64,000 bases of DNA from Brevinematales bacterium (lineage in GTDB: Bacteria; Spirochaetota; Brevinematia; Brevinematales; Thermospiraceae), in contig JAOADA010000002.1 in the NCBI GenBank assembly GCA_026417555.1, forward strand, positions 172,244 to 236,243, written 5' to 3'. The translations under genes were made by a program, and so were the position numbers. Under the pieces are notes generated by a model that was not told where the DNA came from, did no database searches, and saw only the letters and a program-made list of their open reading frames with translations. The first letter of the stretch is position 1. Every line of letters starts with the position of its first letter. Below, piece after piece: positions 1 through 8,758 of the stretch.

Positions 1-2652
1 TTCTATGGGAACGTACACACAAAGAACGTCTCGTGCCCTCGTAAAGGCAACATAAAGGATATTGATTTCGTCTAGAAGACTCAGATCCTTCTCCTCTTCG
101 TACGCTTCACATACGCTGGGTACATACTGGAGGCTCTTTTTGACTCGGTAGAGCCAAGCGGTGGGAAGGTTGTTTGAAGTACGAGTAGAGTTGGAAAAAG
201 GATCCAATGGAGGAAACGGGGCGATGATGTCCTTCTCATTTCTGGTTTGTTCTGAAAGAAGGGGAAAAAGGACAATAGGGAACTCAAGTCCTTTGGCCTT
301 GTGAATACTCATGATCTGGACAGCATCTGAGGAAGGATCGGGATCTATGGTGAGGGAGGGAGAGATCTCTTCGTCCCAACTCTTGAGAAAGTCGGCGATA
401 GAACCGCTTTTCTTGAGGGAGAACTCTCGAAGGGTATCAAAAAATTTTGTCAGAAAAACATGATGGGTATCGTTTTGTTCGAGAGAAAGTCGGCGAAAAA
501 TCTCCTCTCCAAGATCAGGAAGGGTGAGGGTGAAAAGAGAAAGCCTCTCCTGGATGAGCTTAGAAAGGAAAGTAAATGCCATGTGCGTATCCTTATGCGT
601 ATCCTCATAAGAGGATATCCCCTGGCTGGACTGGCAAAGAGAGAGTAGTCCTTGGCTTGTTAAGGAGTCAAAGAAATTCATCAGAGTATCTGCACCCAAG
701 GGAAGAGATAATACCTCACTGTAGAGATGGAGAAAAGAGAGGATGGCATTACGATCCGTAGGACGTACCAATACACGAAACGAGGTAACGATAAGCCTGA
801 CGGCTGATGAACTAGCGACAAACAATCCATCCTCAGAGATCACGGGGATGTTCTGCTTAAGAAGGGCGTTTGCCAAAAGGGAGGCGGTTTTGTTTTTTCG
901 GACAAGGATGGCGATATCCCTGTAGGTATATCCTTGAGCCTTAGCTTTCTGGATCTTGTTCACACACCACGAGACAAGGGGTGAGGAATTCTCAGTGTCG
1001 TTTTCGTCTTTACTGGAGGTGTTGTCTGAAGTGTTCTGTAGAATCTCAAAATCAAAAGAGACTAAACCTTCCTCTTGTCGATGAGGATTTTGTTGGACGT
1101 TCTCATAAGAGCGAGTAAAAAGAGAGTTTTTTTCCTGGAAGGATATTTGTTCGGATTGAGAAGGGGACTGCTGACGAGAAGATTCTTGCGAAGAGGAAAG
1201 TCGGTTTTTCAAACAAGAAAAATACGTATGGGTAAATTCTACAATTGTTTTTCGGCTTCGGTAGTTGATGGTAAGAGGAATTTTTGAAAAGTCAAAAGGG
1301 AGCTTTGTTACCTCAGAGAGCATAATTCTTACATCCCCATTACGCCAGCGATAGATAGCCTGTTTGGGATCGCCGACGAGATAGGCTTTGCCTCCATTGG
1401 CGAGGGCTTCCTTTATAAGGGGAGAGAGGTTATTCCATTGAAGACGCGAGGTGTCCTGAAACTCATCAATAAAGAAATAGCGGTACCGCTCCCCAAGACG
1501 AATATAGACGTAAGGGACGTTGTATTCATTGTTCAAGGCGTTATAAAGTCGGCGCCCGAACTCCTCAATAGGGATACGCTGGGTTGTCTGTATCTTTTTT
1601 TCAAGTATTGCTTGGAAGGCATTCATCAAAGCCAAGGGAAAAAGATGCACGATAAGGGCCTCATAGATACGGAAAAAGTATTCGGTATTTTTTGTGTTTT
1701 CTTTCCAACGGAGTTCCGTGAGGGCAGGGTCAATGCATTTTGTTTTCCATTGTTCTATCTTTTGGTGGGTTTCTGAAGAATTGTCCTTTTTTGTCCATTT
1801 GTCTAACCTCTCTGAGGTGTAGTTGAGTGCATCATTGGTGTCGTTAAGGATGGCCTCAAAGAACGAGAGATTCCCACTCCCGTTGTAAAGCAGATCTTCT
1901 TTGCATATGTTTCTGGATTCCATTTCTTTGGTCACTTTTTCGGCGGTGTTTTTTCTCTTTTGAAAGAGAGAAAAATACATATCTTTGATATGGGTATAGA
2001 GTTCTCCTCCGTATTCATATGCTGACTGATGCAAGATATCGTAGAGAGCGAGATAGTTCGTTTCTTTGTAAATGATATGGGCTTTTTTGAGGAGGTCCTT
2101 TTCAAATGAGGAGGTATTTTTGTCAATACTGTAATCCATCACATCCTCTAAAAGGGCTGTGATCTTTTCGTCTTTTCCAAATGTCTCAAGGATTTCTGAG
2201 AGGATTTCCTCAAAGAGGGGTTTCTTGTCCAAAAGAACTTCAAAACGCAAGGGAAGACCTAACTCAAAAGCAACACTCTGTGTGAGCCTGGTGAGAAAAC
2301 TATCAATGGTTGTAATAGTAAAATAGCTATAGTGGTGGAGGATGTACTCGAGAATTGTTTTCGCATGAGAGTCAAGATCGGGGTAGGCCTTCCGGAGGTC
2401 AGGATACAACAACCTATCCCCTTCTGAAAGCCTTCTCAGAGCATGAAGGATACGTTCTTTCATCTCAGCGGCAGCTTTATTGGTGAAGGTGATAGCGAGA
2501 AGAGCACGGAGGGTGTTTTCTATAGAAGCATCGGGAGTCTCAGACCTCGCCGCCTCCAAAAGAAGCCGAAGATACTCTCTCACAATAGTATATGTTTTAC
2601 CGGAACCTGCCGAGGCCTCATAGATGAAAAGATGGGGATTTTCTGATTTCAT
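1..2652 (-). CDS. RecB/UvrD-family ATP-dependent helicase (exonuclease V beta-like), 3' end outside window
   Basis: Superfamily 1 DNA helicase, probably the helicase subunit of a RecBCD/AddAB-like break-repair complex. The open frame runs off the left edge, so about 884 N-terminal residues are visible. Seen in order: Walker A ASAGSGKT near residue 9, Walker B DEFQDTS, motif III GDPKQAIYRWR, motif V SIHKAKGLEF and motif VI YVAFTRARD. Any C-terminal nuclease domain lies outside. The N-terminal ASAGSGKT followed by a YLRLLL helix is closer to RecB-type than to classic AddA proteins; that call is inference. ATG 2652 must be the start: Walker A begins only eight residues later and an in-frame TAG lies just upstream. 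No Shine-Dalgarno sequence is visible (see promoter). Confidence 0.88.
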   Translation of the reverse strand, partial: MKSENPHLFIYEASAGSGKTYTIVREYLRLLLEAARSETPDASIENTLRALLAITFTNKAAAEMKERILHALRRLSEGDRLLYPDLRKAYPDLDSHAKTILEYILHHYSYFTITTIDSFLTRLTQSVAFELGLPLRFEVLLDKKPLFEEILSEILETFGKDEKITALLEDVMDYSIDKNTSSFEKDLLKKAHIIYKETNYLALYDILHQSAYEYGGELYTHIKDMYFSLFQKRKNTAEKVTKEMESRNICKEDLLYNGSGNLSFFEAILNDTNDALNYTSERLDKWTKKDNSSETHQKIEQWKTKCIDPALTELRWKENTKNTEYFFRIYEALIVHLFPLALMNAFQAILEKKIQTTQRIPIEEFGRRLYNALNNEYNVPYVYIRLGERYRYFFIDEFQDTSRLQWNNLSPLIKEALANGGKAYLVGDPKQAIYRWRNGDVRIMLSEVTKLPFDFSKIPLTINYRSRKTIVEFTHTYFSCLKNRLSSSQESSRQQSPSQSEQISFQEKNSLFTRSYENVQQNPHRQEEGLVSFDFEILQNTSDNTSSKDENDTENSSPLVSWCVNKIQKAKAQGYTYRDIAILVRKNKTASLLANALLKQNIPVISEDGLFVASSSAVRLIVTSFRVLVRPTDRNAILSFLHLYSEVLSLPLGADTLMNFFDSLTSQGLLSLCQSSQGISSYEDTHKDTHMAFTFLSKLIQERLSLFTLTLPDLGEEIFRRLSLEQNDTHHVFLTKFFDTLREFSLKKSGSIADFLKSWDEEISPSLTIDPDPSSDAVQIMSIHKAKGLEFPIVLFPLLSEQTRNEKDIIAPFPPLDPFSNSTRTSNNLPTAWLYRVKKSLQYVPSVCEAYEEEKDLSLLDEINILYVAFTRARDVLCVYVPIE

Positions 2653-2658
2653 AACACA

Positions 2659-2687
2659 ATGATACTATAAAAAATGCTTTTTGTCAA
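2659..2687 (-). promoter_or_regulatory. Sigma-70 promoter for the RecB-like helicase gene
   Basis: TTGACA (2682-2687), 17-nt spacer, TATCAT (2659-2664) on the minus strand. The expected transcription start falls at about the ATG at 2652, so the mRNA may be leaderless. Confidence 0.6.
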
Positions 2688-2755
2688 GAAAAAACAAAAA
2701 ATTTTTTTATGCTTTTTTTCAAAAAGCGAAGGGAGAAGCCCCCCTTCTTGTGGGT

Positions 2756-2791
2756 AGAAAAAAGCTTGGCCGTCGTGATAACGACGGCCAA
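2756..2791 (-). terminator. Rho-independent terminator after tRNA-Ser(GGA)
   Basis: A perfect 11-bp stem (arms 2766-2776 and 2781-2791, loop GATA) is followed on the minus strand by a T-rich tract at 2756-2765, directly after the tRNA 3' end. Confidence 0.85.
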
Positions 2792-2794
2792 AAA

Positions 2795-2881
2795 CGGAGA
2801 GGGAGGGATTTGAACCCTCGGTACATTGCTGTACACACGCCTTCCAAGCGTGCTCCTTAAGCCAGACTCGGACACCTCTCC
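2795..2881 (-). tRNA. tRNA-Ser (GGA anticodon)
   Basis: An 87-nt cloverleaf with a long class II variable arm. The acceptor stem pairs GGAGAGG with CCUCUCC, discriminator base G at 2795. The anticodon loop TTGGAAG gives anticodon GGA (2843-2845), which reads UCC/UCU serine codons. The T-loop GGTTCAAATCC is standard. CCA is not encoded. Confidence 0.95.
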
Positions 2882-2895
2882 ACGATGAGGACAAT

Positions 2896-2924
2896 AGTAT
2901 AACGGAAGAAAAAGAAAAACGCAA
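2896..2924 (-). promoter_or_regulatory. Promoter of tRNA-Ser(GGA)
   Basis: TTGCGT (2919-2924), 17-nt spacer, TATACT (2896-2901) on the minus strand, about 15 nt ahead of the tRNA 5' end. Confidence 0.7.
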
Positions 2925-2940
2925 GTTTTTCCTTATCTTT

Positions 2941-2970
2941 GTGGAGAGGGTATCAGGGAACCCTCTCCAC
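2941..2970. repeat. Perfect inverted repeat downstream of pullulanase
   Basis: Ten-base arms GTGGAGAGGG and CCCTCTCCAC enclose a 10-nt loop. It sits about 30 nt after the pullulanase stop and may end that transcript, but the flank on the minus strand is not T-rich, so it is not a canonical intrinsic terminator. Confidence 0.5.
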
Positions 2971-2999
2971 AAACACCAGGGTGTGGGAGAGAGGGGGGC

Positions 3000-5474
3000 T
3001 CATTCCTTTTTTAGGACAAGAACCTCGTATTTTTTCACCAGCACACTGGTGGTTTGTCCGGGAAGGCTTGTGGCACCGTTTCGGCTTGCAATGATGGTCC
3101 ACGAACCAGCTGGAAGGGCCACGGTGAAGTCCTCTCCTGCATTGTATACCACAAAGAGGTCTTTCTGTCCCAAGGGAGAGCCTATGATGAGGTTGGTTGT
3201 CACCTTCCAGTCGTTGGTAAGTCCTGCCTTGACATAGGCATCAACATCATCCCAGGTGGTATATCGGAAATGAGGATACGTTCTTCGGAGCCATATCATA
3301 TTGGTGTAGTAGGAGAAAACCGAGATATTGGCAGCTTTGAGATTCCAGCGTATTTTGTTCACCTCATCACCAGCGTTGTAGGAGTTCTTGGCCTTGTCCC
3401 AGTCAGAGGAACTGCTCTCATTCACCACCTTGGAGCGAAGGAATTCATCACCCGCATGGAGGAATGGTATCCCCTGAGAGGTGAGGATAATGCCAATACC
3501 AAACTTGTTGATATTGGTGCCTTGGTCTCCATTCGTAGCTCCTGTATAGCGGATCTTGTCCCACCAGCAAAGGTTATCATGGGCAGAGATATAATTGATA
3601 GACTGCTCGGGGTCGTAGGCAAACATCGAGTCCCAATTATCTGCAAGAGCATATATTCCTTTGGCGTACATGATAGATCCTCTCACCCCGGCGGGAATAC
3701 CCCCTGTCCAATCGGGCTTTGTTCCAAAAGCGTAGGCCATACCCTTGCCATCATTATCCCCTTTGAGTCTCTCTCTGTACTTGGGGTTAAATGCTCCTAC
3801 ATGGGCGGAGGCAAGGAGGGGCATCTTGCCAAGGCGAACCTTGCTGTTTTCAGCAGGGTCAGAGGCATATCCATTCCACGGTTCTCCGTAGAGGAGAAGC
3901 TTCCTGTCAGGATATTTGCTGGTAAGGTACTCTCCCCATTTTCTTACTTCATCATATGGGAAGACACCAATCAAGTCAAATCGGAACCCATCCACATTCA
4001 TATTGCTGACCCAATACTCCAGTGAATCTCGAATCATTCGGCTTACCATGGGTTGGCTGGCATCAATGGAGTTTCCACACCCAGAGAGGTCTTGGAGGGT
4101 GTAGTACAAGGGAGTGATAGACTCAAAAACACTCTTGTTATAGGTATGGTTGTATACCACATCCATGACTACTCGAATGCCATGTTTGTGAAATTCATTG
4201 ATCATGGTTTTGAACTCTTTTATGCGATTGGTGGGATCACTTGGCCATTGGGAGTACTGCTCTTCAGGTATATTGTAGTTCCATGGATCGTATCCCCAGT
4301 TATACTGGGCGGTATAAAAATCATACACTGGCAACAGCTGGACATGGGTGATGCCCATTTCTTTGAGATGATCAAGTCCTGTTTTGTAACCGCTGTAGGT
4401 TGTGCCTGTCTCCACCATACCAAGAAACTTGCCACGTTTTTCATTTGGACCATTCCAGGTGCTATCTATCGTGAAATCTCGGACATGGACCTCGTAGATG
4501 ATAGCGTCCTCACGATTGAGAAGAGAAGGACGAGGGGCCCAACCACCATCGGGATCGGTGAGGTTAGTATAGGGATCAATGACAAGATTTTGACCACTTC
4601 CATTGACCATCTTGCCATAAGGATCCCGAACCACGAATCCATTGATCACAAAATTGTAGGGTTTTAACCAGTGGTCTCCGGGAACGTACACATAAAAAAT
4701 TGTAGAAGGATCAGCCTCTGGATAACGGGGAAGATTGGTTTTTGTCATATCGTAATCAACACCATTGAGACGAAGTTTGACAGTTTTATTACCGGGTACC
4801 CAGATCGCAAAAGTACTTCCTTGGGGGGTATACACCACCCCAAGCTCTGTACGGTATTCTATTGTGCTTTTGCTCAAGGTATAGGTGTTGGAGTTGGTGA
4901 TGGTGGAATTGTATCCCCTCACCACAAGGGTGCATGTCTCTCCCACATTTATCCCCTCCCCTACCTCAATGGTTGTACCATCACTGTAGGTTTGGAAATC
5001 GGAGCCATTGGTAGAGTAGGCCCCACTCGCAGAGATACCACTGACCCGGAGAGTGACGGTAACCTTGTTGGTGAAGGTATACGTCTCACATTCTATCCAG
5101 GCGTAGGGCTCTTCAGGGTTATAATCATACCAAAGTCCATTTGTCCAGTACCATCCTGTCCGGTTTCGGTAGAGGTCAGGGGTTTTGGTGGTGGTGTCCC
5201 CTGTCTTGTCCTTAAAAAGGAGCCAGCTTTCACTTCTTCCCGATATGGTGTATCGGTACCATCCGTTGCCCGTATCCTCCATAGCCGGTGAGCTTGTCCA
5301 GGCCGGACCGGCAGGCCAGTAGTAGATATAGGCCCCTGCCCAACTGTCTGGTTTTTTGAAGTAGACGGTGAGGGAACGCGAAGGCGACTCTCCTGAACTC
5401 TGATTTTCTCCTCCTTGAGAGACACTGCATCCTATGAGGCTTACGATGAGTATTCCTCTCCAGAGTCGTTGCAT
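3000..5474 (-). CDS. pulA: Type I pullulanase, lipoprotein (GH13)
   Basis: Cleaves alpha-1,6 branches of pullulan, amylopectin or glycogen, probably at the cell surface. The 824-residue protein starts at ATG 5474 behind AAAGGAGG; an in-frame ATG at 5549 lacks a good ribosome site. A lipoprotein signal ends in LIGC (Cys16). A starch-binding-like module spans roughly residues 34-118, then a chitobiase-like beta domain at 130-200, a CBM48-like region from about 210, and the GH13 barrel. Seen: the type I signature YNWGYDP (391-397), DVVYNHT, nucleophile Asp500 in GFRFDL, acid Glu531 in YGEPW, and Asp633 in SAHDN. It is monocistronic with its own strong promoter and a long leader. With the CBM21 lipoprotein near 41 kb it suggests use of extracellular starch or glycogen. 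Confidence 0.95.
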   Translation of the reverse strand: MQRLWRGILIVSLIGCSVSQGGENQSSGESPSRSLTVYFKKPDSWAGAYIYYWPAGPAWTSSPAMEDTGNGWYRYTISGRSESWLLFKDKTGDTTTKTPDLYRNRTGWYWTNGLWYDYNPEEPYAWIECETYTFTNKVTVTLRVSGISASGAYSTNGSDFQTYSDGTTIEVGEGINVGETCTLVVRGYNSTITNSNTYTLSKSTIEYRTELGVVYTPQGSTFAIWVPGNKTVKLRLNGVDYDMTKTNLPRYPEADPSTIFYVYVPGDHWLKPYNFVINGFVVRDPYGKMVNGSGQNLVIDPYTNLTDPDGGWAPRPSLLNREDAIIYEVHVRDFTIDSTWNGPNEKRGKFLGMVETGTTYSGYKTGLDHLKEMGITHVQLLPVYDFYTAQYNWGYDPWNYNIPEEQYSQWPSDPTNRIKEFKTMINEFHKHGIRVVMDVVYNHTYNKSVFESITPLYYTLQDLSGCGNSIDASQPMVSRMIRDSLEYWVSNMNVDGFRFDLIGVFPYDEVRKWGEYLTSKYPDRKLLLYGEPWNGYASDPAENSKVRLGKMPLLASAHVGAFNPKYRERLKGDNDGKGMAYAFGTKPDWTGGIPAGVRGSIMYAKGIYALADNWDSMFAYDPEQSINYISAHDNLCWWDKIRYTGATNGDQGTNINKFGIGIILTSQGIPFLHAGDEFLRSKVVNESSSSDWDKAKNSYNAGDEVNKIRWNLKAANISVFSYYTNMIWLRRTYPHFRYTTWDDVDAYVKAGLTNDWKVTTNLIIGSPLGQKDLFVVYNAGEDFTVALPAGSWTIIASRNGATSLPGQTTSVLVKKYEVLVLKKE

Positions 5475-5667
5475 TGTTTTCCTCCTTTTTGGTTCTGTGA
5501 AAACTTCCTGTGAGAGATTAGCGTGAATCCTCTCTTTCAGATCTTTCATGAGGTTATAACTTTTTTGGGAAGCACGCTGGTGCGTTTGCCTTTTGTTGTG
5601 AAGGATTTTCAGTCCCTAGTTTCCTCTGATAAAAAGATAGAGAGAGGGTTCATTTTCTTTTCCTAGT

Positions 5668-5695
5668 ATTATACCATAAACGTATCATTTGTCAA
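5668..5695 (-). promoter_or_regulatory. Strong promoter of pulA with a long leader
   Basis: TTGACA (5690-5695), 16-nt spacer, TATAAT (5668-5673) on the minus strand. Transcription would start near 5661, giving a leader of about 185 nt before ATG 5474. No known riboswitch was recognised in it. The remaining 150 bases to the next gene (5696-5845) show no further gene or terminator. Confidence 0.8.
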
Positions 5696-5845
5696 CTACT
5701 TGGTGTGTTGTATTCTCTCTTTTTCTCAATATACATGACCTTGTTTTTTTTCCACAAGATATCCTTTGTTTTTCTTTTTGGTACGAAGAAGGCGTCATAC
5801 GGAGGGAGTGTTTTCATTTTTTGTGGGGATTTCGTTAACCCTGAA

Positions 5846-6916
5846 TCAGAAACATTCTGCACAACGGTCTTTGGGAAGGGAAAGGTTTTCCCAGAGAAAC
5901 TGTTTTTCCATACACAAGTATATCGGTGCCCCAGGGAAAATCTTTTCAATAGTGGCCAGCATGGAATGATAAAACTGACGCCTCAAGGGACGAAAGTAGC
6001 GAAACTTGTGGTCGTCTTCTGAGGGGAACATCTCCCCTGCGAGTAAAAGGGATCGAGGAAATCGTTTTTCAATAATAGGGGCGAGACTCAGTGTGTGGCG
6101 GTATCCCCCTAAACTTATCCATCGTATGAGGCGATGATCAAGTGTTGAAAAAAGCATTTGAGCAAGCCGTTGGTACTCTGAAAGAAGATCAGGCAGCATA
6201 ATCAGAGGATCAAAATGAAGAGCAAGGGGAATACCGTGTTTTTGCAGGGTTTGCATGGCCAAAAGACGTTTTTCGAGGGGGGCTGTATTTCCTTCTTCTT
6301 TCTCCGTAAAGGAGGGAAGATTGACCGAAAATCCCACCACAACATCTACTTCTGGATAGTGCTTGTGGGCTTCGAGGAGGGTTTCTATTTCTGATGATTT
6401 GGTTTTGAACTCAATAGTGATGTTTTTGTGCCAGTGATGATCATGAATCATAGCAAGAAAGAAAAGACTCTCCTCTAAAATCTTGTCAAGGGCAAGAGAA
6501 TCTGCAAGTTCTCCTGTTCCCACTCGAAGATGGGAATGGGTGTGAAGGTGGCTTGCTATTTCCGGGATCAGGTCTTCTCTGTTAAGAAAGGCAGTGATAA
6601 AGGGGTTATTTTCAATGTAATTTTGGAGGATACAGTAGGTGCAATCAAAAGGGCATCCTGTTACCGTGTTCACTGTATAATAATTGCAACATACTACCCC
6701 TGGCGAGCCTGGGCATTTTTTGAGAAAACGCCCCTTTTGTCGGCTAAGAAAAAGAGTAGATTTTCCCCAGCGGAACTTTTCCTCCAAGGGAAGACTTTTG
6801 ACATAGGCGATAAGCTCGTCTTTGGTGGCCTTGTGTGGAAAAAGCCCTAATCGGGAGGCTATGTTTTCTATTTGGGGGCTTTGTATATCAGGATCATAAA
6901 ACAAGCGTTCAATCAT
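5846..6916 (-). CDS. Radical SAM protein of the spore photoproduct lyase-like family
   Basis: A 356-residue radical SAM enzyme. The cluster motif CPFDCTYC (CxxxCxxC) is present, followed by segments typical of the SPL/COG1533 family: RVGTGELADSLAL, EFKTKS and the histidine-rich ISLGGYRH. Bacillus SplB needs an extra hydrogen-donor Cys (Cys141) in the segment after the cluster. Here no Cys occurs between the cluster motif and IYLCMEK near the C-terminus, so classical thymine-dimer lyase chemistry is doubtful. The start ATG 6916 overlaps the upstream stop by 8 nt, so translation is coupled; longer in-frame starts would sit inside the preceding gene. It is the last gene of the five-gene operon. 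Confidence 0.75.
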   Translation of the reverse strand: MIERLFYDPDIQSPQIENIASRLGLFPHKATKDELIAYVKSLPLEEKFRWGKSTLFLSRQKGRFLKKCPGSPGVVCCNYYTVNTVTGCPFDCTYCILQNYIENNPFITAFLNREDLIPEIASHLHTHSHLRVGTGELADSLALDKILEESLFFLAMIHDHHWHKNITIEFKTKSSEIETLLEAHKHYPEVDVVVGFSVNLPSFTEKEEGNTAPLEKRLLAMQTLQKHGIPLALHFDPLIMLPDLLSEYQRLAQMLFSTLDHRLIRWISLGGYRHTLSLAPIIEKRFPRSLLLAGEMFPSEDDHKFRYFRPLRRQFYHSMLATIEKIFPGAPIYLCMEKQFLWENLSLPKDRCAECF

Positions 6917-7802
6917 AGTTCTCTCCCAACAAGATGGAGAGGGCATCTTTAATTTCTTGGGAGATACGAAGGCATTTCTTGCTGAGAGAGGCAAGATCTT
7001 TGGGGCTTTGAAGCAACACGTGGAGAGTGAGGGCATCCCCTTCAAGAAAAGGCGGCCAGGTTATTTTCCAACCGGTTTTTTGTTTGATGCAGGTAGCGAG
7101 GGCCTGAAGCTTTCCTTCACTTGCCACAAGGAGTGGATAGCGCAGGTTTTTGAGTCTTTGGAGGAGAATCTCGAGACGTTTGGAGGGAGGCTCGTGGAGA
7201 GATTGTATCTCCTCCCATCTCACTTCTTCAAGAATGTTTTCGTGTGACCAGTTTCTGCCGTTTTCAACACTCAAGAAAAGTTGTCGGATCAGCCTGAGTT
7301 GATTGCCGTGAGGGCGAAGAACATCAAGAGCATGGGGAAGCCAGAGAAGCCAAGGGAGATCGTTTCTCCAGTCCCAGAGAAGACGGAGGGAGATGCCATA
7401 CAGAGCAGCTTTTGTGATCAGAGGGTGATGGGATTGAAGCCATAACCAAAAGTTTGGTTCTTTCGCAAGGGGTATCCAAGGAGAAAAAAATGAGAAAAGA
7501 AGGGACTCTTCTACTCCCATCTTGTGAGCACAGAGGAAAAGTCCTGCCCATTCGATCTCTTCTTTGCCCCCCTGGAAAAGAAGGGCTTCTTGCAAACAGA
7601 GAAGAAGTTCGTGAGGGGTTTGGGGAACAAAAAGAAGGAGATTTTTTTGTTCACAAGATGGTTCCCCCTCGTAGGGATAGATCTCTCCCTCCCACAGAAT
7701 GGCTCGAATCCATTGGGGAGAGGAGATTCTTTGCATTGTCCAACGGGTGAGCAAGAGCCAATTTTCTGGTTTGAGAGCGTGGGCTTCTGTACAGACAATC
7801 AT
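6909..7802 (-). CDS. Unknown 297-residue protein in the lipid-kinase operon
   Basis: Not recognised. It is a soluble-looking, Trp- and Leu-rich, largely helical protein without signal peptide or membrane segment. The last about 85 residues form a separate module after a Lys/Leu-rich helix. The start ATG 7802 follows GGAG and overlaps the lipid-kinase stop (ATGA). Its own stop overlaps the radical SAM start. This tight coupling argues that it is real and works with its neighbours. Confidence 0.7.
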   Translation of the reverse strand: MIVCTEAHALKPENWLLLTRWTMQRISSPQWIRAILWEGEIYPYEGEPSCEQKNLLLFVPQTPHELLLCLQEALLFQGGKEEIEWAGLFLCAHKMGVEESLLFSFFSPWIPLAKEPNFWLWLQSHHPLITKAALYGISLRLLWDWRNDLPWLLWLPHALDVLRPHGNQLRLIRQLFLSVENGRNWSHENILEEVRWEEIQSLHEPPSKRLEILLQRLKNLRYPLLVASEGKLQALATCIKQKTGWKITWPPFLEGDALTLHVLLQSPKDLASLSKKCLRISQEIKDALSILLGENYD

Positions 7803-8755
7803 GAGAAACTCCTGGTTTCTGGGAAGAGAGATTTGTATTTGTGGAGGACATTTTTTGGCAAGATCATACGTATAGCCTGGGGATGGATAGTGACTTCGAG
7901 TGGAAGGGTCTCAAAGGGTTCCCCATCCACTTGTGAAAATACCCTTTCTTCTGAGTTGAGCACAAGAGAACGACAACGAATGAGATCTTTCCTCTGGAAA
8001 AGCGTTCCACCCCCGTAGGGTTGCCATAAGGTAGTTACTACTCTCCAGACAAGACGGAGGAGATTCCAGGTTCCCACTTCTCGGTAAAGAAACACATCCA
8101 GATACCCATCAAGAGGACTCGCTTGGGGGGTAATCTTGAAGTATCGTCCATATCGCTGGATGTTGGAGATCAAGACAAAAGAAGCACAATGCCTCTCATT
8201 GTCAACATCTACCGTAATGAGAGGAAAACGGTATTTTCCAAGGGCTTGAAATCCTCCCACCACATACGCAAGCTTGCCAAAAAGTCTTCGGAGTCCCCTT
8301 TCCCGGTTTTTTCCTTCCATGACAGAAAGCGTACGGATGGCATAGGCATCAAAACCTGCGCTGAGCATCAGGAGGAAAAAACGGTTATTGGCTTTTCCTA
8401 CATCAAGAGAAAGCGTATGTCCTTCTGCCAGCATCCTGGCAATGGATTTCCAGGAGGTGGGAAGACGCATCTCACGGGCAAAAACATTGCCTGTTCCCAT
8501 GGGGTAGAGGGCAAGGATAGCCTGGCTTCCTATGATGCCATTGAGGACTTCGTGGAGTGTCCCATCTCCCCCTGCCCCCACGATGCATTCCCACCCTTCC
8601 ATCGCCGCCTGGTGGGCAAGTTCTTTCGCGTGTCCGGGGTAACGGGTATAACTCACTCCAACGGTATGCCCAAGAGCGTGAAGAAAAGCAAGACATCGTC
8701 GCAAAGATCTTTCATGACGACGGTGAAGTGCATTGGCCACAAAGAAGTATCGCAT
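7799..8755 (-). CDS. Diacylglycerol kinase / YegS-like lipid kinase
   Basis: A 318-residue member of the DAGK catalytic superfamily, which phosphorylates diacylglycerol or a similar lipid with ATP. The nucleotide-binding GAGGDGTLHEV sits at about residues 61-71 and MGTGNVFA follows. The C-terminal beta domain has IDVGKA-like LDVGKANN and a late QVDGEPFE segment, the usual VDGE motif. It begins three bases after the HypF-like stop behind GGGGAGG. A second paralogue lies two genes upstream in the same operon. Confidence 0.85.
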   Translation of the reverse strand: MRYFFVANALHRRHERSLRRCLAFLHALGHTVGVSYTRYPGHAKELAHQAAMEGWECIVGAGGDGTLHEVLNGIIGSQAILALYPMGTGNVFAREMRLPTSWKSIARMLAEGHTLSLDVGKANNRFFLLMLSAGFDAYAIRTLSVMEGKNRERGLRRLFGKLAYVVGGFQALGKYRFPLITVDVDNERHCASFVLISNIQRYGRYFKITPQASPLDGYLDVFLYREVGTWNLLRLVWRVVTTLWQPYGGGTLFQRKDLIRCRSLVLNSEERVFSQVDGEPFETLPLEVTIHPQAIRMILPKNVLHKYKSLFPETRSFS

Positions 8756-8758
8756 CTG

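Noticed and set aside
3054-4667. Long plus-strand open frames opposite pulA (323 and 204 codons)
   Set aside because: They mirror the pullulanase coding frame, have no ribosome sites and no recognisable domains.
5475-5549. N-terminal 25-codon extension of the pullulanase
   Set aside because: ATG 5474 has AAAGGAGG in front and begins a perfect lipoprotein signal. The extension would put charged residues ahead of it and has no ribosome site.
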